Of a DNA stretch of 64,000 nucleotides, positions 9,156 to 17,236 are shown in pieces. Under the pieces are notes generated by a model, which ran no database searches, was not told the origin of the DNA, and saw nothing but the letters and a program-made list of their open reading frames with translations. This stretch comes from Flavobacterium sp. WC2421 (lineage in GTDB: Bacteria > Bacteroidota > Bacteroidia > Flavobacteriales > Flavobacteriaceae), in the NCBI RefSeq assembly GCF_040822115.1, contig NZ_CP162004.1, positions 2,232,001-2,296,000 of the forward strand. The letters are read 5' to 3'. Within the stretch, counting starts at the first letter, position 1; each line of letters opens with the position of its first letter. A program made the translations under genes and the position numbers.

Positions 9156-10226
9156 ATGAGAAATGTGTTTTTTATTTTTACAATGTTTTTATTATTAAAT
9201 TCTTGTAAAACAGTAGGTTATGATATAGAAAGTAAGGATAAGACTATTTATACTTCCATAAAGATTGATACTTTATTTCAAGACAATATCAGTATTCGAT
9301 CCGTAATTATTGATGCAAATAAAATTTGGTATTCCGCTAATAATTCCAGATTTGGTTTCTATGATTTGAAGAAAAAAGCAAAGTTTGAAAAGAAGATTGC
9401 CAACGATTCTTTAATGTTAGAATTTAGGAGTGGAGCCCAAACTCAAAAAAACATATTTTTATTGACGGTTTCTAATCCCGCTTTGCTTTATAAAGTATCA
9501 AAAACGGAATTAAAAACAACATTAGTTTATCAGGAGAACCACAAAAAAGTATTTTACGATAGTATGCAGTTTTGGAATAACCAAGAAGGAATTGCTATAG
9601 GAGATCCTATTGATGACTGTCTTTCCATAATTATAACTAGAGATGGTGGTAATACTTGGAGTAAGTTAAACTGTAATCAACTCCCTAATGTGGCGGAAGG
9701 AGAGGCTGCTTTTGCTGCTAGTAATACTAATATTGTTATTAAGGGAAATGCTACTTGGATAGTGACTGGTGGTAAAAAGGCAAGAGTTTTATTCTCTAAT
9801 GACAAAGGGTTAAGTTGGAAAATTTATGAAACACCTATTGTACAAGGGAAGGCAATGGCTGGAATTTTTACTGCAGATTTTTACGATAGTAAGAATGGTT
9901 TTATTTCAGGAGGGGATTATGAGTCTCTGAATCAAAATTATGGAAATAAATCAAGAACATCTGACGGAGGTAAAACATGGAATTTAGTAGCTGAAAACCA
10001 AGGTTTTGGTTATGCTTCTTGCATTCAGTATGTACCACATAGCAAAGGGAAATCATTGGTGAGCGTTGGTGCATCAGGAATTTATTACTCCTATGATAGT
10101 GGAAATTCATGGAAACAACTAGCATCTGATCCATCGTTATTTACTATTCGATTTATCGATAACCATACGGCAATTGCAGCTGGAAAAGATAAGATGATCC
10201 GAATTAAATTTATAAAAAAAACCTAA
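9156..10226 (+). CDS. Lipoprotein with Asp-box (BNR/Ycf48-like) repeats
   Basis: This is a 356-residue predicted lipoprotein with lipobox LLLNSC (Cys17). The rest looks like a beta-propeller with Asp-box motifs: TRDGGNTWSKL, SNDKGLSWKI, TSDGGKTWNL and SYDSGNSWKQL, spaced about 45-60 residues apart. This resembles the Ycf48/HCF136-like and sialidase-like propellers annotated as 'oxidoreductase' or 'photosystem stability' in Bacteroidota. The true role is unknown, and no catalytic residues can be assigned. It is convergent with the ECF sigma operon, and a bidirectional terminator overlaps its stop codon. Confidence 0.85.
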   Translation: MRNVFFIFTMFLLLNSCKTVGYDIESKDKTIYTSIKIDTLFQDNISIRSVIIDANKIWYSANNSRFGFYDLKKKAKFEKKIANDSLMLEFRSGAQTQKNIFLLTVSNPALLYKVSKTELKTTLVYQENHKKVFYDSMQFWNNQEGIAIGDPIDDCLSIIITRDGGNTWSKLNCNQLPNVAEGEAAFAASNTNIVIKGNATWIVTGGKKARVLFSNDKGLSWKIYETPIVQGKAMAGIFTADFYDSKNGFISGGDYESLNQNYGNKSRTSDGGKTWNLVAENQGFGYASCIQYVPHSKGKSLVSVGASGIYYSYDSGNSWKQLASDPSLFTIRFIDNHTAIAAGKDKMIRIKFIKKT

Positions 10227-10246
10227 ACAGTAATGTTTAGGGTTTT
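10218..10246. terminator. Bidirectional terminator between the Asp-box lipoprotein and the ECF operon
   Basis: The hairpin AACCTAAACA/TGTTTAGGGTT includes the stop codon of the plus-strand gene and is flanked by A- and T-runs. It lies 19 bp from the end of the minus-strand operon. Confidence 0.75.
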
Positions 10247-10264
10247 AAATAAAGTAGTAAATTA

Positions 10265-10723
10265 TTAATTTCTATTACCTCTATCTCTATATTGGTGTAG
10301 CAGTTTTCTATTAAAATTCTCTTCTGATTTTCGAAGTTTTAGAATCTTAACTGCTGGAAGAATCTCTTTTAAATCTCTAACAAATTTTTTGCGTAATAGA
10401 TATAATTCTTCATCAGTGCCCTCCATTTTGTTTAATAAATTTAAGGCTTCTTTTTCGCTGATCTTATCTAAAGCTGCATCATTAATTTGATGCATATAGG
10501 ATTTCATTTTTTGATGTCTTATTTCAAATTGGGCGTCATCATAGGTGTTGTAAACAGGCCAGAATTTTTGAGCTTCTTTGGTCGTTAAATCTAGTTCAGT
10601 AGTTAGAAAAGCTACTTTTAAGGCTTTTATTTGCTCTTTTTTTTCTTTCATATCTGCACTTTGAGCATAAAAGTGAAATGAAGTAAAGAGTAGGAGTATT
10701 GGGAGGATTTTTTTAAAGTTCAT
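10265..10723 (-). CDS. Periplasmic helical protein of an ECF sigma operon (Spy/CpxP-like sensor)
   Basis: This is a 152-residue protein with a signal peptide (LPILLLFTSFHFYAQ) and an all-helical, highly charged mature part. The segment ELDLTTKEAQKFWPVYNTY resembles the LTxxQ-like repeats of Spy/CpxP-type sensors, and the C-terminus is basic. It is third in a sigma factor / small membrane protein / periplasmic protein operon common in Flavobacteria. A role in sensing envelope or metal stress is inferred from this layout, not shown. Confidence 0.8.
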   Translation of the reverse strand: MNFKKILPILLLFTSFHFYAQSADMKEKKEQIKALKVAFLTTELDLTTKEAQKFWPVYNTYDDAQFEIRHQKMKSYMHQINDAALDKISEKEALNLLNKMEGTDEELYLLRKKFVRDLKEILPAVKILKLRKSEENFNRKLLHQYRDRGNRN

Positions 10724-10771
10724 TTTTTTTAATTTTATATTATAATTTGCATTTTATTGTAGCATTTCAAG

Positions 10772-11188
10772 CTACTCAATTATAAAATGTTCTAAGTTAG
10801 CATTATCAACAAGAATGTCTTCTATGGTTTTTTCTTCTAATGCGACTGGAGCATCTATTTTATCAATATCTTTTGCATCCAATATATTTATTAGATCATA
10901 TTGATTAACATTTGTTTGGTAGCTTAAGTAATTTTCTAACGTTGTTTCATCTAGCTCTGTCATCGTATTTACTTGTGTTGTATTTAGTATCGGAATCATT
11001 AAAGCAATTACAAATAAAGCCGCAACCAACATAAAAATAGTATTTCGTCTTTTGAAAAAAGGAATTACTTTTGGTTCATTATGTGGTAATTTCAGTAATA
11101 ATTCAGCTGAAAATTTTTCAAAGTAATGGTCTGGAGTTTTAAAACCCGTTTCAATCTTAGTACTATTTTCTAATTTAAATTCTTTCAT
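10772..11188 (-). CDS. Small single-span membrane protein, putative anti-sigma factor
   Basis: This is a 138-residue protein with an N-terminal cytoplasmic part of about 50 residues, one membrane segment (TIFMLVAALFVIALMIPIL, about residues 50-68) and an acidic periplasmic C-terminus. It is encoded 33 bp after the ECF sigma factor gene, where an anti-sigma factor is expected. No zinc-binding HxxxCxxC motif is present, so it is not a classical ZAS anti-sigma. The function is inferred from position and topology. Confidence 0.7.
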   Translation of the reverse strand: MKEFKLENSTKIETGFKTPDHYFEKFSAELLLKLPHNEPKVIPFFKRRNTIFMLVAALFVIALMIPILNTTQVNTMTELDETTLENYLSYQTNVNQYDLINILDAKDIDKIDAPVALEEKTIEDILVDNANLEHFIIE

Positions 11189-11221
11189 GATATACGTTAG
11201 ACTTAATTTAATTCAAAAGGT

Positions 11222-11764
11222 TTAATTGCTTTTTACAAAGGATTCAATTTTCTTAACTGCATGATGATATGATGCTTTTAATGCTCCCACTGAGGTGCCT
11301 ATTATTTCTGATATTTCTTCGTATTTTAGTTCTTCAAAATATTTCATTTTAAATACTAATTGTTGCTTTTCGGGAAGGGTAGCTATCGCTTTTTGTAATT
11401 TTATCTGAATTTCATCGCCATCAAAATAGACATCTGCTTGTAAATTGTCAATGACTTTATTTTGTAACGCTTCGGATGTGATTCCGTTTTTTTTAGCCTT
11501 TTGATTTAGAAAAGTGAGAGCCTCATTAGTTGCAATTCGGTAGATCCATGAAAATAGTTTGCTATCTCCTTTAAAGTTTTTTAAATTTTTGAAAACTTTT
11601 ATAAATGTATTTTGCAAAACATCATCCGTATCATCATGGTTTAAAACGATATTTCTGATATGGTTATAAAGTGGTTTTTGGTATGTTAACAAGAGTTTTT
11701 GAAATGCTTCATTTTGCATTTTTGGGTTTAATAACTGTTGTATAAATTCCTGTTCTTCGGGCAA
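11222..11764 (-). CDS. ECF-type RNA polymerase sigma factor
   Basis: This is a 180-residue extracytoplasmic-function sigma factor. Region 2 covers about residues 20-90 (HDDTDDVLQNTFIKVFKNL, then SWIYRIATNEALTFL). Region 4 covers about 115-175 (ATLPEKQQLVFKMKYFEEL, then EISEIIGTSVGALKASYHHAVKKI). It directs RNA polymerase to stress-type promoters. It heads a three-gene operon with a putative anti-sigma membrane protein and a periplasmic helical protein, the usual way such a factor is kept inactive until a signal arrives. Confidence 0.95.
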   Translation of the reverse strand: MPEEQEFIQQLLNPKMQNEAFQKLLLTYQKPLYNHIRNIVLNHDDTDDVLQNTFIKVFKNLKNFKGDSKLFSWIYRIATNEALTFLNQKAKKNGITSEALQNKVIDNLQADVYFDGDEIQIKLQKAIATLPEKQQLVFKMKYFEELKYEEISEIIGTSVGALKASYHHAVKKIESFVKSN

Positions 11765-11828
11765 AATAACTATTTATAGTATTAGAATAGAATTTAGCCA
11801 AAAGGTTTAATCCATTTCTTTAAAAAAA

Positions 11829-13025
11829 TTAAAATTCAGATTTTTCTTCTTCTTTAGTTTTTAGAACAGGTACCTTTTTTGGTTCTGTATTTTTAACTGC
11901 AGGTTTATTGATTTTTACCGGTTCTACAGTATTATTAGATACAGCTGTTGTAGTTTCATCTGGAGTAGAATTTACTGGTGCTTGGTAATACGTTTTTTTA
12001 GGTTCTTCTTTAGGGATAAATGGAATGTAAATTTCTGTAATCCATTTTGAAGGATTTTTAATCTCCGTTTTATTGATAGTATAAATTTCGATATGCGAAA
12101 TTGCTGGATTTGGGGTAAGTTGGTTTTTATTTAGAAATTCAACTGCTTTATCATATCCTTTTTTAACATGCGATATATCACCAGTTAATGTCGTTTTTAC
12201 TGCATCAAAAGGGTCCAGTTTTCCGGATACAATATCGCTTCCTTGACTTATAAATATTTCTTTTTTAATGGGAACACAAATCGATATTTTTGTCAACTGG
12301 CTTACTAAATCATAAGTATGGTAAATTATAAAAGGCTTGCCATTCACGGGGATATCATTTTGCTCACAAAAAGCAATTATTTTAGGGATTACAATTTTAA
12401 AATTTTTATTCACTTTAGCGATTTCACTTGTGAAACTTTGACTCAAATAAAATAGTTCTGGTTTTTTTGTTAATCCATCGACTTTTATCGAAAAAGTATT
12501 TATTTCATAGTCAAGTGCTTTGTCTAAGTTTACTAGACTTTTTTCATACATGGTGCCTATAACTTTATCAATTCCTCCGTTTAAGGCGGTGTATATTTTG
12601 AAAAGGAAACTCATTTTTCCTTCACTTTTCCAAGTTACTTTAGTTCCACCTATAGTATCTTTAAAATTCCAATAAATAGAAGATTTGGTTCCGTTAAAGT
12701 CCATTTTTTGAAAAATACTGTCATTTTCTTTTGCATAAAGCGTTTGCATGGACCCATTTCCATCTTTTCCTTCCCATGTATACGAAGCACCATTACCAAT
12801 TGTATTTTGAGGATACTGTAGTTTCATTTCTGGATCTTCGGCAATCCATGAACCAAAATCAGCCCAGTTTCTATAATCATTTACATAAGTAAACACAGCC
12901 GCTTTTGGAGCATTAATAATTTTACTCCTTTCAACAGAAAAATCACCTTTTTGGGTGGCAATAAAAATCGACAATGCTACAAAACTAAGTAATAGTAAAA
13001 GAAATATATATTTTAAAATCCTCAT
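11829..13025 (-). CDS. SRPBCC-domain protein with GyrI-like C-terminal domain
   Basis: This is a 398-residue protein anchored by an N-terminal membrane segment (YIFLLLLLSFVALSIFIA). A polyketide cyclase/START-like SRPBCC domain covers about residues 30-175 (INAPKAAVFTYVNDYRNW). A GyrI-like/AraC effector-binding domain covers about 185-335 (FCEQNDIPVNGKPFIIYHTY). A Pro/Lys/Glu-rich tail follows. Such fusions are common in Flavobacteriaceae. The fold predicts binding of a hydrophobic ligand, which is unknown. It lies upstream of and parallel to the ECF operon, ending 65 bp before the sigma gene start. Confidence 0.8.
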   Translation of the reverse strand: MRILKYIFLLLLLSFVALSIFIATQKGDFSVERSKIINAPKAAVFTYVNDYRNWADFGSWIAEDPEMKLQYPQNTIGNGASYTWEGKDGNGSMQTLYAKENDSIFQKMDFNGTKSSIYWNFKDTIGGTKVTWKSEGKMSFLFKIYTALNGGIDKVIGTMYEKSLVNLDKALDYEINTFSIKVDGLTKKPELFYLSQSFTSEIAKVNKNFKIVIPKIIAFCEQNDIPVNGKPFIIYHTYDLVSQLTKISICVPIKKEIFISQGSDIVSGKLDPFDAVKTTLTGDISHVKKGYDKAVEFLNKNQLTPNPAISHIEIYTINKTEIKNPSKWITEIYIPFIPKEEPKKTYYQAPVNSTPDETTTAVSNNTVEPVKINKPAVKNTEPKKVPVLKTKEEEKSEF

Positions 13026-13224
13026 AATAAATTGATTGTTTTCTGATGTAAAGTTAGATATTTTATTAATATGCTATACTAATTATGAATATATTATACT
13101 ATGTCCTATTTTATTTATTTAAATAGGAGGCAAAATTACGAATAATTGTAATTTGTTACTTAAATCTTACAAGTATTTATATTGCTATAAAAATACTTGG
13201 AAATTTTGCTTTCAATTTGAAAAC

Positions 13225-13256
13225 AAAAAATGCCTGCAAATTAGCAAGCATTTTTT
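13225..13256 (-). terminator. Terminator after the 62-residue membrane protein gene
   Basis: The stem AAATGCCTGC/GCAAGCATTT is flanked by A- and T-runs, about 20 bp past the stop at 13276 on the minus strand. Confidence 0.7.
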
Positions 13257-13275
13257 ATATTTCTTAAAAAAGATA

Positions 13276-13464
13276 TTATCGTTTGAAAAATACTTTTATA
13301 GCAAATAAAATTCCAATAAAAATTAGAAAACCAATTAAGATTTTATAATTTCCTTTGTAATATACTTTATGCAACTTTAAATCTTTTCTATACGCATAGA
13401 TCATTGCAATAACAAAAGCAACAAAAAATAGGCCTGCAAATACTAATTGTCCTTGACTAAACAT
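13276..13464 (-). CDS. Small two-span membrane protein
   Basis: This 62-residue protein has two hydrophobic segments (LVFAGLFFVAFVIAMIYAY, then ILIGFLIFIGILFAIKVFF) joined by a basic loop. It ends in KR and is followed by a hairpin terminator, which supports a real gene. It resembles conserved small hypothetical proteins of Flavobacteriaceae. The function is unknown. It is divergent from the MazG-like gene, with about 80 bp between the two starts. Confidence 0.75.
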   Translation of the reverse strand: MFSQGQLVFAGLFFVAFVIAMIYAYRKDLKLHKVYYKGNYKILIGFLIFIGILFAIKVFFKR

Positions 13465-13545
13465 AGTTTAAATTATTTTGGACAAAAATAGTTAATTGTT
13501 TAAGAATTGTTACTAATTTGCCTTTTCATTTGTAAAATAAAAATC

Positions 13546-13932
13546 ATGCAGAAACAAATTGATTCAGTTAAGGAATTTCATACAGCATTTAAAATTGGAC
13601 ATAGTGAATTACCAATTGCCGATTTGGGTGAAGTGAAAAATACACTTCGCTATCATTTAATGAAAGAAGAGAATGAAGAATACTTAGAAGCAGTTCAAAA
13701 TAATGATTTAGTAGAAATTGCTGATGCTTTGGGAGATATGATGTATATCCTTTGCGGAACTATTATTGAGCATGGATTACAACACAAGATTGAAGCCGTT
13801 TTTGATGAAATTCAACGTTCTAATATGAGTAAATTAGGAGAAGATGGAAACCCTATTTATCGTGAGGACGGAAAAGTGATGAAGGGACCAAATTATTTTA
13901 AACCAGATTTTTCAAAAATTCTGGGTAAGTAA
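13546..13932 (+). CDS. MazG-like nucleotide pyrophosphohydrolase
   Basis: This is a 128-residue protein with the all-alpha NTP pyrophosphatase layout: the metal-binding pattern EENEEYLEA near residues 45-53 and the second acidic motif EIADALGDMMY near 63-73. The family hydrolyses (d)NTPs to monophosphates and pyrophosphate. The substrate cannot be told. The start at ATG 13546 is preferred over an in-frame TTG at 13507, because the intervening 13 residues are hydrophobic and unlike the family, and because the spacing from the divergent gene suits it. A terminator follows. Confidence 0.85.
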   Translation: MQKQIDSVKEFHTAFKIGHSELPIADLGEVKNTLRYHLMKEENEEYLEAVQNNDLVEIADALGDMMYILCGTIIEHGLQHKIEAVFDEIQRSNMSKLGEDGNPIYREDGKVMKGPNYFKPDFSKILGK

Positions 13933-13987
13933 TAGTAAAGTTATTCCAGTTTAGAAGTTCAATTCTACTTATTAGAATTTAAAATAG

Positions 13988-14025
13988 AAAAAAAGCGCTT
14001 TTCAATTAATGAAAAGCGCTTTTTT
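13988..14025. terminator. Bidirectional terminator between the MazG-like gene and ilvE
   Basis: The stem AAAAGCGCTTTTC/GAAAAGCGCTTTT has an 8-nt loop, an A-run before and a T-run after, between convergent genes. Confidence 0.9.
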
Positions 14026-14043
14026 AGTGCTATGGTTTTGGTT

Positions 14044-15111
14044 TTATACTTTAACGGTCCAACCAAATGTGTCTTCAGCTAATTTGTGCTGAATGTTAGT
14101 TAATTTATCCTTCAGTTGAGAAGCATATGAATTTTCTATTTTAGGCAATTCATAATATTCATCACGATATGAAAACCCGATGATTGGGTTTACAACTGCT
14201 GCAGTTCCAGCGCCAAATATTTCTTTTAAAGTACCATTTTTTGAAGCTTCAACAAGTTCCGAAACAAGAACAGGACGTACATCAACTGTAATACCTTCTT
14301 TTTGTGCTAAATCGATAAGACTTTTTCTAGTGATACCATCAAGAATTCTTTCGCTTATAGGAGCAGTAAGTAAAGTGTCATTTATTCTAAAAAACACATT
14401 CATTGTTCCTGCTTCTTCCAGTTTAGTATGTGTTGCATCATCTGTCCAGATTACCTGTTGGAAACCCTCTTTATTAGCTAAACTTGTTGGGTAAAATTGG
14501 GCAGCATAATTACCAGCAGCTTTAGCAGCACCAATACCACCATTAGCAGCTCTACTGAAATGTTCAGCAATAAGTACTTTTACTTCTCCTGAATAATATG
14601 ATTTAGCAGGAGATAAAATAATCATAAACTTATAATCATCAGATGGGTTTGCAATTACCCCTTCTCCTGTGGCAATCATAAATGGTCTGATGTATAATGT
14701 ATTTCCTTTTCCGGATTTTATCCAAGCTTTATCTAATTTCAATAATTCGTTAAGACCATCCATGAAAACTTCTTCTGGAACTTCTGGCATTGCCATTCTT
14801 GAAGCAGAGTGATTGAAACGGTTGTAATTTTCATCAGGTCTAAAAAGCCAAATGGCATCATTATCATCTTTGTACGCTTTCATACCTTCAAAAATAGCCT
14901 GACCATAATGGAAGACTCTTGCAGAAGGATCTAGTAAAAAAGGAGCATAAGGCTTAATTACAGGTTTTTGCCATTCTCCATTTTTAAAATCACATTCTAG
15001 TAAATGATCCGTGAATACAGATCCAAAGCTTAAATTTTCAAAATCTACTTCGTTTATTTTTGAAGTTTGTGCTTTAATTATTTCAATTTTGTTAGTTTGA
15101 GTGGTACTCAT
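14044..15111 (-). CDS. ilvE: Branched-chain amino acid aminotransferase
   Basis: This 355-residue PLP enzyme of aminotransferase class IV exchanges amino groups between Leu/Ile/Val and 2-oxoglutarate. The motifs are FHYGQAIFEGMKAY near residue 66, LYIRPFMIATG near 140, GGIGAAKAAGNYA (which holds the PLP lysine) near 195, and EEAGTMNVFFR, with LDGITRKSLI and EIFGAGTAAVV in the C-terminal half. The length matches the BCAT-II subfamily. The gene stands alone and is convergent with the MazG-like gene. Confidence 0.96.
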   Translation of the reverse strand: MSTTQTNKIEIIKAQTSKINEVDFENLSFGSVFTDHLLECDFKNGEWQKPVIKPYAPFLLDPSARVFHYGQAIFEGMKAYKDDNDAIWLFRPDENYNRFNHSASRMAMPEVPEEVFMDGLNELLKLDKAWIKSGKGNTLYIRPFMIATGEGVIANPSDDYKFMIILSPAKSYYSGEVKVLIAEHFSRAANGGIGAAKAAGNYAAQFYPTSLANKEGFQQVIWTDDATHTKLEEAGTMNVFFRINDTLLTAPISERILDGITRKSLIDLAQKEGITVDVRPVLVSELVEASKNGTLKEIFGAGTAAVVNPIIGFSYRDEYYELPKIENSYASQLKDKLTNIQHKLAEDTFGWTVKV

Positions 15112-15419
15112 AATTATGTTTTTATTTTATTATATTTTTGAATGCAAATTATTAATTGAGTTAAAAGAATCAATTAATCGTAGTTTCAACTTTATTTGAT
15201 GCAAAATTAAATAAAAATCAATTAATTACTTGCTAAAATAACATTAATTGTCGCTTTTAATTGTGATTTATTTATTTATAAAAAAACCGAAATAAAAAGC
15301 TCCTATTTCTATTAATTATGTAACAAACAGTAGCGTTTATAAACTAACTTTCTTAGTTTTTGATTAATTTTGGCAAAAGTAAATCACATAAATTATTTAA
15401 TAATATCAAAAACAATATT
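15112..15419. other. Intergenic region between divergent ilvE and mnmD
   Basis: This 308-bp AT-rich stretch contains no gene. Apart from the TAATTTTG promoter motif at 15365-15372, no structured element was recognised. Confidence 0.6.
15365..15372 (+). promoter_or_regulatory. -7 promoter motif upstream of mnmD
   Basis: TAATTTTG matches TAnnTTTG and lies 48 bp before the TTG at 15420. A transcript starting here would exclude an earlier in-frame TTG at 15360, which helps fix the start. Confidence 0.45.
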
Positions 15420-16085
15420 TTGAATAGAGAAATTATAAAAACTTTAGATGGTTCTACTACCATACACATAAAAGAATGGGATGAATGTTATCATTCAAAG
15501 CATGGAGCAATTCAAGAAGCGCAACATGTTTTTATAAAAAATGGTCTTTCGTTGTTTCAAAATAATAATGTATCAATTTTAGAAATTGGTTTTGGAACAG
15601 GTCTTAATGCTTTCATTACTTTTTTGGAAAGTAAAAAAATGAATCAAACAATTGACTATGTTGGAGTAGAAGGGTATCCAATATCTTCTGAGGAGTTACT
15701 TTCTATGAATTATGTAGAGGAGCTTAATGCCAGTTTAGATAAGTCTGTTTTTGAAAAAATGCATCAGAGTAAATGGGAAGAAAAAACGGTTTTAGATACC
15801 CATTTTTCGTTAGTTAAAAGGCAACAATTTTTTACGGATATAGAGGATCAAGACAAATATGATTTAATTTATTTTGATGCTTTTGGATATAGGGTGCAGC
15901 CCGAATTATGGAGTACAGCTGTTTTTAAAAAAATGTATGATGCTCTTAAAAATAATGGTGTTTTAGTTACTTATGCGGCTCGAGGAGTTGTAAAAAGGAG
16001 TATGATTGAAGTAGGTTTCACTGTTGAAAAACTGGAAGGACCCCCTGGAAAAAGAGAAATGTTTCGTGCTAGAAAGTCAGAATAA
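15420..16085 (+). CDS. mnmD: tRNA (5-methylaminomethyl-2-thiouridine34) methyltransferase, MnmD-like
   Basis: This protein of about 221 residues has the MnmC2-type methyltransferase fold, which finishes mnm5s2U at the tRNA wobble position. The characteristic N-terminus is DGSTTIHIKEWDECYHSKHG, with SAM motif ILEIGFGTGLNAF near residue 57, DLIYFDAFGYRVQPELW near 150, and VTYAARGVVKRSM near 180. It lacks the FAD-oxidase half of E. coli MnmC, as expected for MnmD. TTG at 15420 is chosen because family members begin just before this REIIKT-like segment and a promoter motif lies between 15360 and 15420. Confidence 0.88.
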   Translation: MNREIIKTLDGSTTIHIKEWDECYHSKHGAIQEAQHVFIKNGLSLFQNNNVSILEIGFGTGLNAFITFLESKKMNQTIDYVGVEGYPISSEELLSMNYVEELNASLDKSVFEKMHQSKWEEKTVLDTHFSLVKRQQFFTDIEDQDKYDLIYFDAFGYRVQPELWSTAVFKKMYDALKNNGVLVTYAARGVVKRSMIEVGFTVEKLEGPPGKREMFRARKSE

Positions 16086-16225
16086 GAATATTTTAATAAA
16101 TTAACATAAATTTTAAACATGAAATAATATTCAAAAATATACGTTAATATTAAAAGTTATATTTATAAAAAATGTACTTTTACAATAAGTTAAATAATAA
16201 TCTAACCTAAAATTCTTAATTAATT

Positions 16226-16423
16226 ATGTCGAAAATCATGTTTGATTACACAAAATCAATATTAGAAAGAGTAAGTTTTGATCCAATGCTTTTTTGCAAA
16301 GAATTAGAAAAAGCAATTAAAACATTGTTACCATACGAAATGGAGCAATTGCGAGAATGGTTATTTAATTTTATAATAGAAAAACCGGAACTAAAACAAT
16401 GTTTACTAATCGTAAACCAATAA
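16226..16423 (+). CDS. 65-residue conserved small protein, copy 1 of 3
   Basis: The function is unknown. It is the first of three tandem paralogues of exactly 65 residues, sharing MS(K/R), DYTK..LERVSF, LF.KEL.KA, LLPYE(M/I)E.L..WL and EKPEL..C..IV. It is predicted to be two or three amphipathic helices, with no signal peptide or membrane span. It has its own terminator, so each copy is probably a separate transcript. Conservation of length and core among copies supports real translated genes. The copies differ mainly in helix-facing residues. Confidence 0.85.
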   Translation: MSKIMFDYTKSILERVSFDPMLFCKELEKAIKTLLPYEMEQLREWLFNFIIEKPELKQCLLIVNQ

Positions 16424-16428
16424 ATAGT

Positions 16429-16457
16429 AAAAAGGAGCCTAATAGGCTCCTTTTTTT
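16429..16457 (+). terminator. Terminator of small paralogue 1
   Basis: The stem AAAGGAGCC/GGCTCCTTT (loop TAATA) and a following T-run lie 8 bp after the stop codon. Confidence 0.85.
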
Positions 16458-16653
16458 ATGGTTTTAGTTTTTATTATTTTATTTAATTTGTTTGTTATTT
16501 TTTTCACATTGTAAGTTTTTTAATAAAAATAAATGACAATTATGTATTTAGACGATGTTTAATGTATTTTGTCGTTATTTTTGGTTTAATTCAATTTCGT
16601 ATTCTTTATATTTACAGTATGTTTATTTGATAACTTTATAAATCTTATTTGTT

Positions 16654-16851
16654 ATGTCTAGAATGATTTACGATTACACAAAAGAGGTACTTGAAAGAGT
16701 AAGTTTCAATACAGAGCTATTCATCAAAGAGCTTAAAAAAGCGGTTAGAAACTTATTGCCTTATGAAATAGAGCATTTAAAGAAATGGCTAGATTTTTTC
16801 ACTTTTGAAAAACCAGAATTACAAAAATGTTTGTTTATAGTAAATGAATAA
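16654..16851 (+). CDS. 65-residue conserved small protein, copy 2 of 3
   Basis: This is a paralogue of the gene 230 bp upstream, with the same length and the same core (DYTKEVLERVSF, LLPYEIEHLKKWL, EKPELQKC). More than half of its residues are identical to copy 1 by eye. The stop codon runs straight into a hairpin terminator. The function is unknown. The separate leader region (230 bp) and terminator suggest independent control of each copy. Confidence 0.85.
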   Translation: MSRMIYDYTKEVLERVSFNTELFIKELKKAVRNLLPYEIEHLKKWLDFFTFEKPELQKCLFIVNE

Positions 16852-16852
16852 A

Positions 16853-16887
16853 AAAAAGGAATCCATTTTAATGGATTCCTTTTTTTA
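16853..16887 (+). terminator. Terminator of small paralogue 2
   Basis: The stem AAAGGAATCCATT/AATGGATTCCTTT is followed by a T-run, immediately after the stop codon. Confidence 0.88.
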
Positions 16888-17022
16888 GTTTTTGAAATAA
16901 GTAAATGTTTTGAAGTAGCTATGATTTTATCCAAACATAGTGCACTTTGGCCTGTCTTTTGTATTAAAGGAAGTATAGATTTTTTTATCAAATGAAATCA
17001 GTCACTCTTTAAACAATTTACC

Positions 17023-17220
17023 ATGTCTAGATTAATCTACTTTTATACTAAAGATTCTCTTGAAAAAGTCAGCCTAAACCCTGATTTGTTTACTAAAGAA
17101 TTAAAAAAGGCGTTAAAAAATTTATTGCCTTATGAAATGGAACATTTAAGAAACTGGCTTAAGTTTTATACGAATATGAAGCCAGAATTGATAAAATGCG
17201 TTGCTATAGTTTGCGAATAA
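17023..17220 (+). CDS. 65-residue conserved small protein, copy 3 of 3
   Basis: This is the third tandem paralogue (FYTKDSLEKVSLNPDLFTKEL, LLPYEMEHLRNWL, MKPELIKC). It is the most divergent at the C-terminus (VAIVCE instead of the LFIVNE type). No clear hairpin follows it, unlike the other two copies. The next gene is the convergent LysR regulator, 16 bp away. The function is unknown. Confidence 0.83.
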   Translation: MSRLIYFYTKDSLEKVSLNPDLFTKELKKALKNLLPYEMEHLRNWLKFYTNMKPELIKCVAIVCE

Positions 17221-17236
17221 AAGGGGTTACTATTGT

